Assembly: GCA_013373375.1 (NCBI GenBank)
Contig: JABXHY010000034.1
Span: 1-64,000, forward strand
Direction: 5' to 3'
Length of the DNA: 64,000 nucleotides
DNA from: Gammaproteobacteria bacterium
Lineage (GTDB): Bacteria; Pseudomonadota; Gammaproteobacteria; Enterobacterales; Kangiellaceae
Positions 62,439 to 64,000 of the stretch are shown piece by piece. Within the stretch, counting starts at the first letter, position 1. The number at the start of each line of letters is the position of its first letter. Under the pieces are notes generated by a model. That model made no database searches, was not told the DNA's origin, and saw nothing but the letters and a program-made list of their open reading frames with translations. A program made the position numbers and the translations under genes.

Positions 62439-62467
62439 AAAGGAAGGTGAGAACCTTCCTTTTTTTA
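62439..62467 (+). terminator. prc terminator
   Basis: Stem AAAGGAAGGT / ACCTTCCTTT with a 4-base loop, followed by a run of T. Confidence 0.9.
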
Positions 62468-62517
62468 TAGCTTTTATTATTGGTTGTATTCTAAAAAGAT
62501 TCCTTCAAGGTAAAGTA

Positions 62518-63090
62518 ATGAAGATTTTTATTGTTTCAATGTTTTTGTTGTGCAGCTTGCATTTAAATGCCGCCAATCCACAGGTCAATTTGAAAACTAA
62601 TTATGGCACTATCACTCTGGAGCTTTTTCAAGATAAAGCGCCCGTCACGGTGAAAAACTTTCTTCGATATGTTGAGCAAGGTCGTTATGATGGCACTGTT
62701 TTTCACAGAGTCAAAAAAGAATTTGTGATTCAAGGTGGTGGTTTTGATAAAACATATGAGCCCATAGACGTCTTTTCTACTATCAAAAATGAAGCAACAA
62801 ACGGGCTTAGTAACACGCGAGGCACTATCGCGATGGCACGTTATGATCCGAAGGACAGTGCTGACAGCCAATTTTTTATCAATTTGACCGATAATGATAA
62901 TCTAGATCATCGAAATGAAACCAATGTTGGTTTTGGTTATGCGGTTTTTGGCAAAGTTATCAAAGGAATGGATGTTGCTGACGAGATTGCAAAAATTCCA
63001 ACAGGAAGTATCGACCATGTGGGAGATAGCGTGCCCGCCTATCCGGTTATTTTACAAGATGCAGAAGTCACTAAAACTTTACAGAAATGA
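62518..63090 (+). CDS. ppiA: Periplasmic cyclophilin-type peptidyl-prolyl isomerase
   Basis: Catalyses cis-trans isomerisation of prolyl bonds. 190 residues with a signal peptide (MKIFIVSMFLLCSLHLNA) and a full cyclophilin domain: VTVKNFLRYVEQGRYDGTVF, FHRVKKEFVIQGGGF, TIAMARYDPKDSADSQFFIN and GYAVFGKVIKGMDV. The Arg of FHRV and the QGGG and FFIN motifs are intact. The signal peptide points to the PpiA rather than the cytoplasmic PpiB role. AAGG lies before the start. Confidence 0.93.
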   Translation: MKIFIVSMFLLCSLHLNAANPQVNLKTNYGTITLELFQDKAPVTVKNFLRYVEQGRYDGTVFHRVKKEFVIQGGGFDKTYEPIDVFSTIKNEATNGLSNTRGTIAMARYDPKDSADSQFFINLTDNDNLDHRNETNVGFGYAVFGKVIKGMDVADEIAKIPTGSIDHVGDSVPAYPVILQDAEVTKTLQK

Positions 63091-63104
63091 GTAGAATAGC
63101 TAAA

Positions 63105-63129
63105 TGCGGTAAAAACGTTTTTTACCGCA
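63105..63129. terminator. Bidirectional terminator between ppiA and the PepSY gene
   Basis: TGCGGTAAAAA / TTTTTACCGCA, a 25-base near-perfect palindrome between convergent genes. A and T runs lie inside the stem. Confidence 0.75.
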
Positions 63130-63160
63130 CATTAGTCGATTTAATCTAAAAGAATAACGC

Positions 63161-63886
63161 TCACTTTTTTGCTTTAGCTCCCACTAGCCACTTTACGTCT
63201 CGACGACTGAAGGTTTTGAAAATAAGGTAAATTCCCGAGAACACCATCAATAAAGCAAGGCTGGCTGCTGTAATGATAAGTGGGTGATGAAAGTTCTCTC
63301 GTTCTTCATAATCCATAATATGAAGCATCCAGACAAAATCAAACAGCCGCCATCGATCGGTTCTTACTGATGAAAGCTCTCCCGTTTGCGCATCAAGATA
63401 AAAAACCGTTGATTCCTCATCATCGAAATTTACTTTCCAGGCTGGAAGCTGTCGTTTGTACTCGGAGCTGTGCTCCATAATTTTTGTTATTAGGCTAACT
63501 TTTCCTTTGCCAGTGTAAATACTGTCAGCTATATCTCTGGCATCAGTTTCTTCTATTGGCTGCAATGCTGCTTGGTTGTTTAAATCAAACCAAATGGTGT
63601 TATTGTCTGCTGTTTGGACCTTTGCAATTGATCCAGTGTATCCACTCTCAATACTAATTTGAGAGGCTTGCATATTATTGTCTATTAGTAATTTGCTGAG
63701 TGATTCAATTTGTTCAGCACTGACTTGTTTTTTCTCTGGTAGTTTATATAAATGCGAGCCTCTTATTTCTTCTATCGGCCAAAGGGTCATAATAAGCCCG
63801 CCAAATACCCAGAAAAACACTTGAATTCCGACGAAAAGTCCAAGCCATTTGTGTGCTTTGCGTAAAATAACAATGGGTTTTATCAT
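63161..63886 (-). CDS. PepSY domain-containing membrane protein
   Basis: 241 residues: an N-terminal membrane span (WLGLFVGIQVFFWVFGGLIM, about 14-33), a periplasmic region with PepSY-type features (SAEQIESLSKLL, AWKVNFDDEESTVFYLDAQT), and a C-terminal span (about 203-222, PLIITAASLALLMVFSGIYL) preceded by FDFVWMLHIMDY. PepSY transmembrane proteins of this type often accompany iron-uptake or ferric-reductase systems. The convergent cyclophilin gene gives no hint of its role. The protein is complete. Confidence 0.85.
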   Translation of the reverse strand: MIKPIVILRKAHKWLGLFVGIQVFFWVFGGLIMTLWPIEEIRGSHLYKLPEKKQVSAEQIESLSKLLIDNNMQASQISIESGYTGSIAKVQTADNNTIWFDLNNQAALQPIEETDARDIADSIYTGKGKVSLITKIMEHSSEYKRQLPAWKVNFDDEESTVFYLDAQTGELSSVRTDRWRLFDFVWMLHIMDYEERENFHHPLIITAASLALLMVFSGIYLIFKTFSRRDVKWLVGAKAKK

Positions 63887-63983
63887 GACAACTACCTAAA
63901 TAATTTCAACTTCACAGGTCTGTTAATTCGTAGACTGACTCTTTATACTCAGAACTAAGCTAAATAACAACTAGAGAACAATA

Positions 63984-64000
63984 ATGACTTTCCCGATTAC
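63984..64000 (+). CDS. Possible start of a further gene (partial)
   Basis: An ATG at 63984 reads MTFPI up to the window edge, preceded by AGAGAA. It is divergent from the PepSY gene. Too little is present to name it, and it may not be real. Confidence 0.25.

Overview
The window reads as a contiguous piece of chromosome from a free-living, probably marine gammaproteobacterium with AT-rich DNA. Support comes from the gene set: a phenylalanine 4-hydroxylase, an ilvGM-type acetolactate synthase with an ilvL attenuator, a five-step histidine-utilization pathway, the neighbourhood grxD-bfd-peroxiredoxin-rnt-motY (known from Pseudomonas-type genomes), and two proteins with GlyGly-CTERM-like tails. 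A Kangiella/Aliikangiella-like lineage is my best guess, but that is inference. No phage, transposase, tRNA or CRISPR array was seen.

Layout. The window opens with the last bases of a 5S rRNA gene and its terminator (1-80). Then come pheA with a possible small RNA or attenuator upstream, and the hut locus (hutC-hutU-hutH leftward, hutG rightward). Positions 7-17 kb hold an HD-GYP phosphodiesterase with a partner of unknown function, a membrane protein/XRE regulator/17-residue peptide group, an SDR reductase, a DPP III-like lipoprotein peptidase, a DUF523/DUF1722 protein, a TerB-like protein, a KefB-type antiporter and a choice-of-anchor H surface protein. At 18-25 kb lies an attenuated branched-chain amino acid operon, ilvL-(49-aa ORF)-ilvG-ilvM-cimA-ilvE-ilvD, with citramalate synthase where enterobacteria carry ilvA. 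A c-di-GMP signalling group (HD-GYP, REC-CheC-like, PAS-GGDEF) fills 26-29 kb, followed by ppnN, sodB and the grxD-bfd-prx-rnt-motY region. At 36-43 kb are nth, hutI and hutF (completing histidine degradation), then a periplasmic binding protein paired with a sensor kinase that lacks its phospho-accepting histidine. Next are ung, a DUF6763 protein, a beta-barrel protein, slt, uup and phhA.

The most interesting stretch is 50.8-59 kb. A cupredoxin-like protein, a secreted truncated haemoglobin, a DUF3034 protein, a secreted metallo-beta-lactamase-fold protein with a His-rich tail, and an MbnH/MbnP metallo-mystery pair form an exported redox/copper neighbourhood. MbnH is a di-haem enzyme and MbnP a four-Cys copper-binding partner. 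Divergent from MbnP is a 910-residue choice-of-anchor B surface protein, and a strong 10-5-10 inverted repeat lies between them. The window ends with a YiiX-like hydrolase, prc, a periplasmic cyclophilin, a PepSY membrane protein and the first codons of a possible further gene.

How the genes work together. HutH, HutU, HutI, HutF and HutG convert histidine to glutamate, formate and ammonia, and HutC operators are visible at the first locus only. The ilv operon makes valine and isoleucine from pyruvate-derived precursors, with a route to 2-oxobutanoate that does not need threonine. PheA and PhhA link phenylalanine synthesis and degradation.
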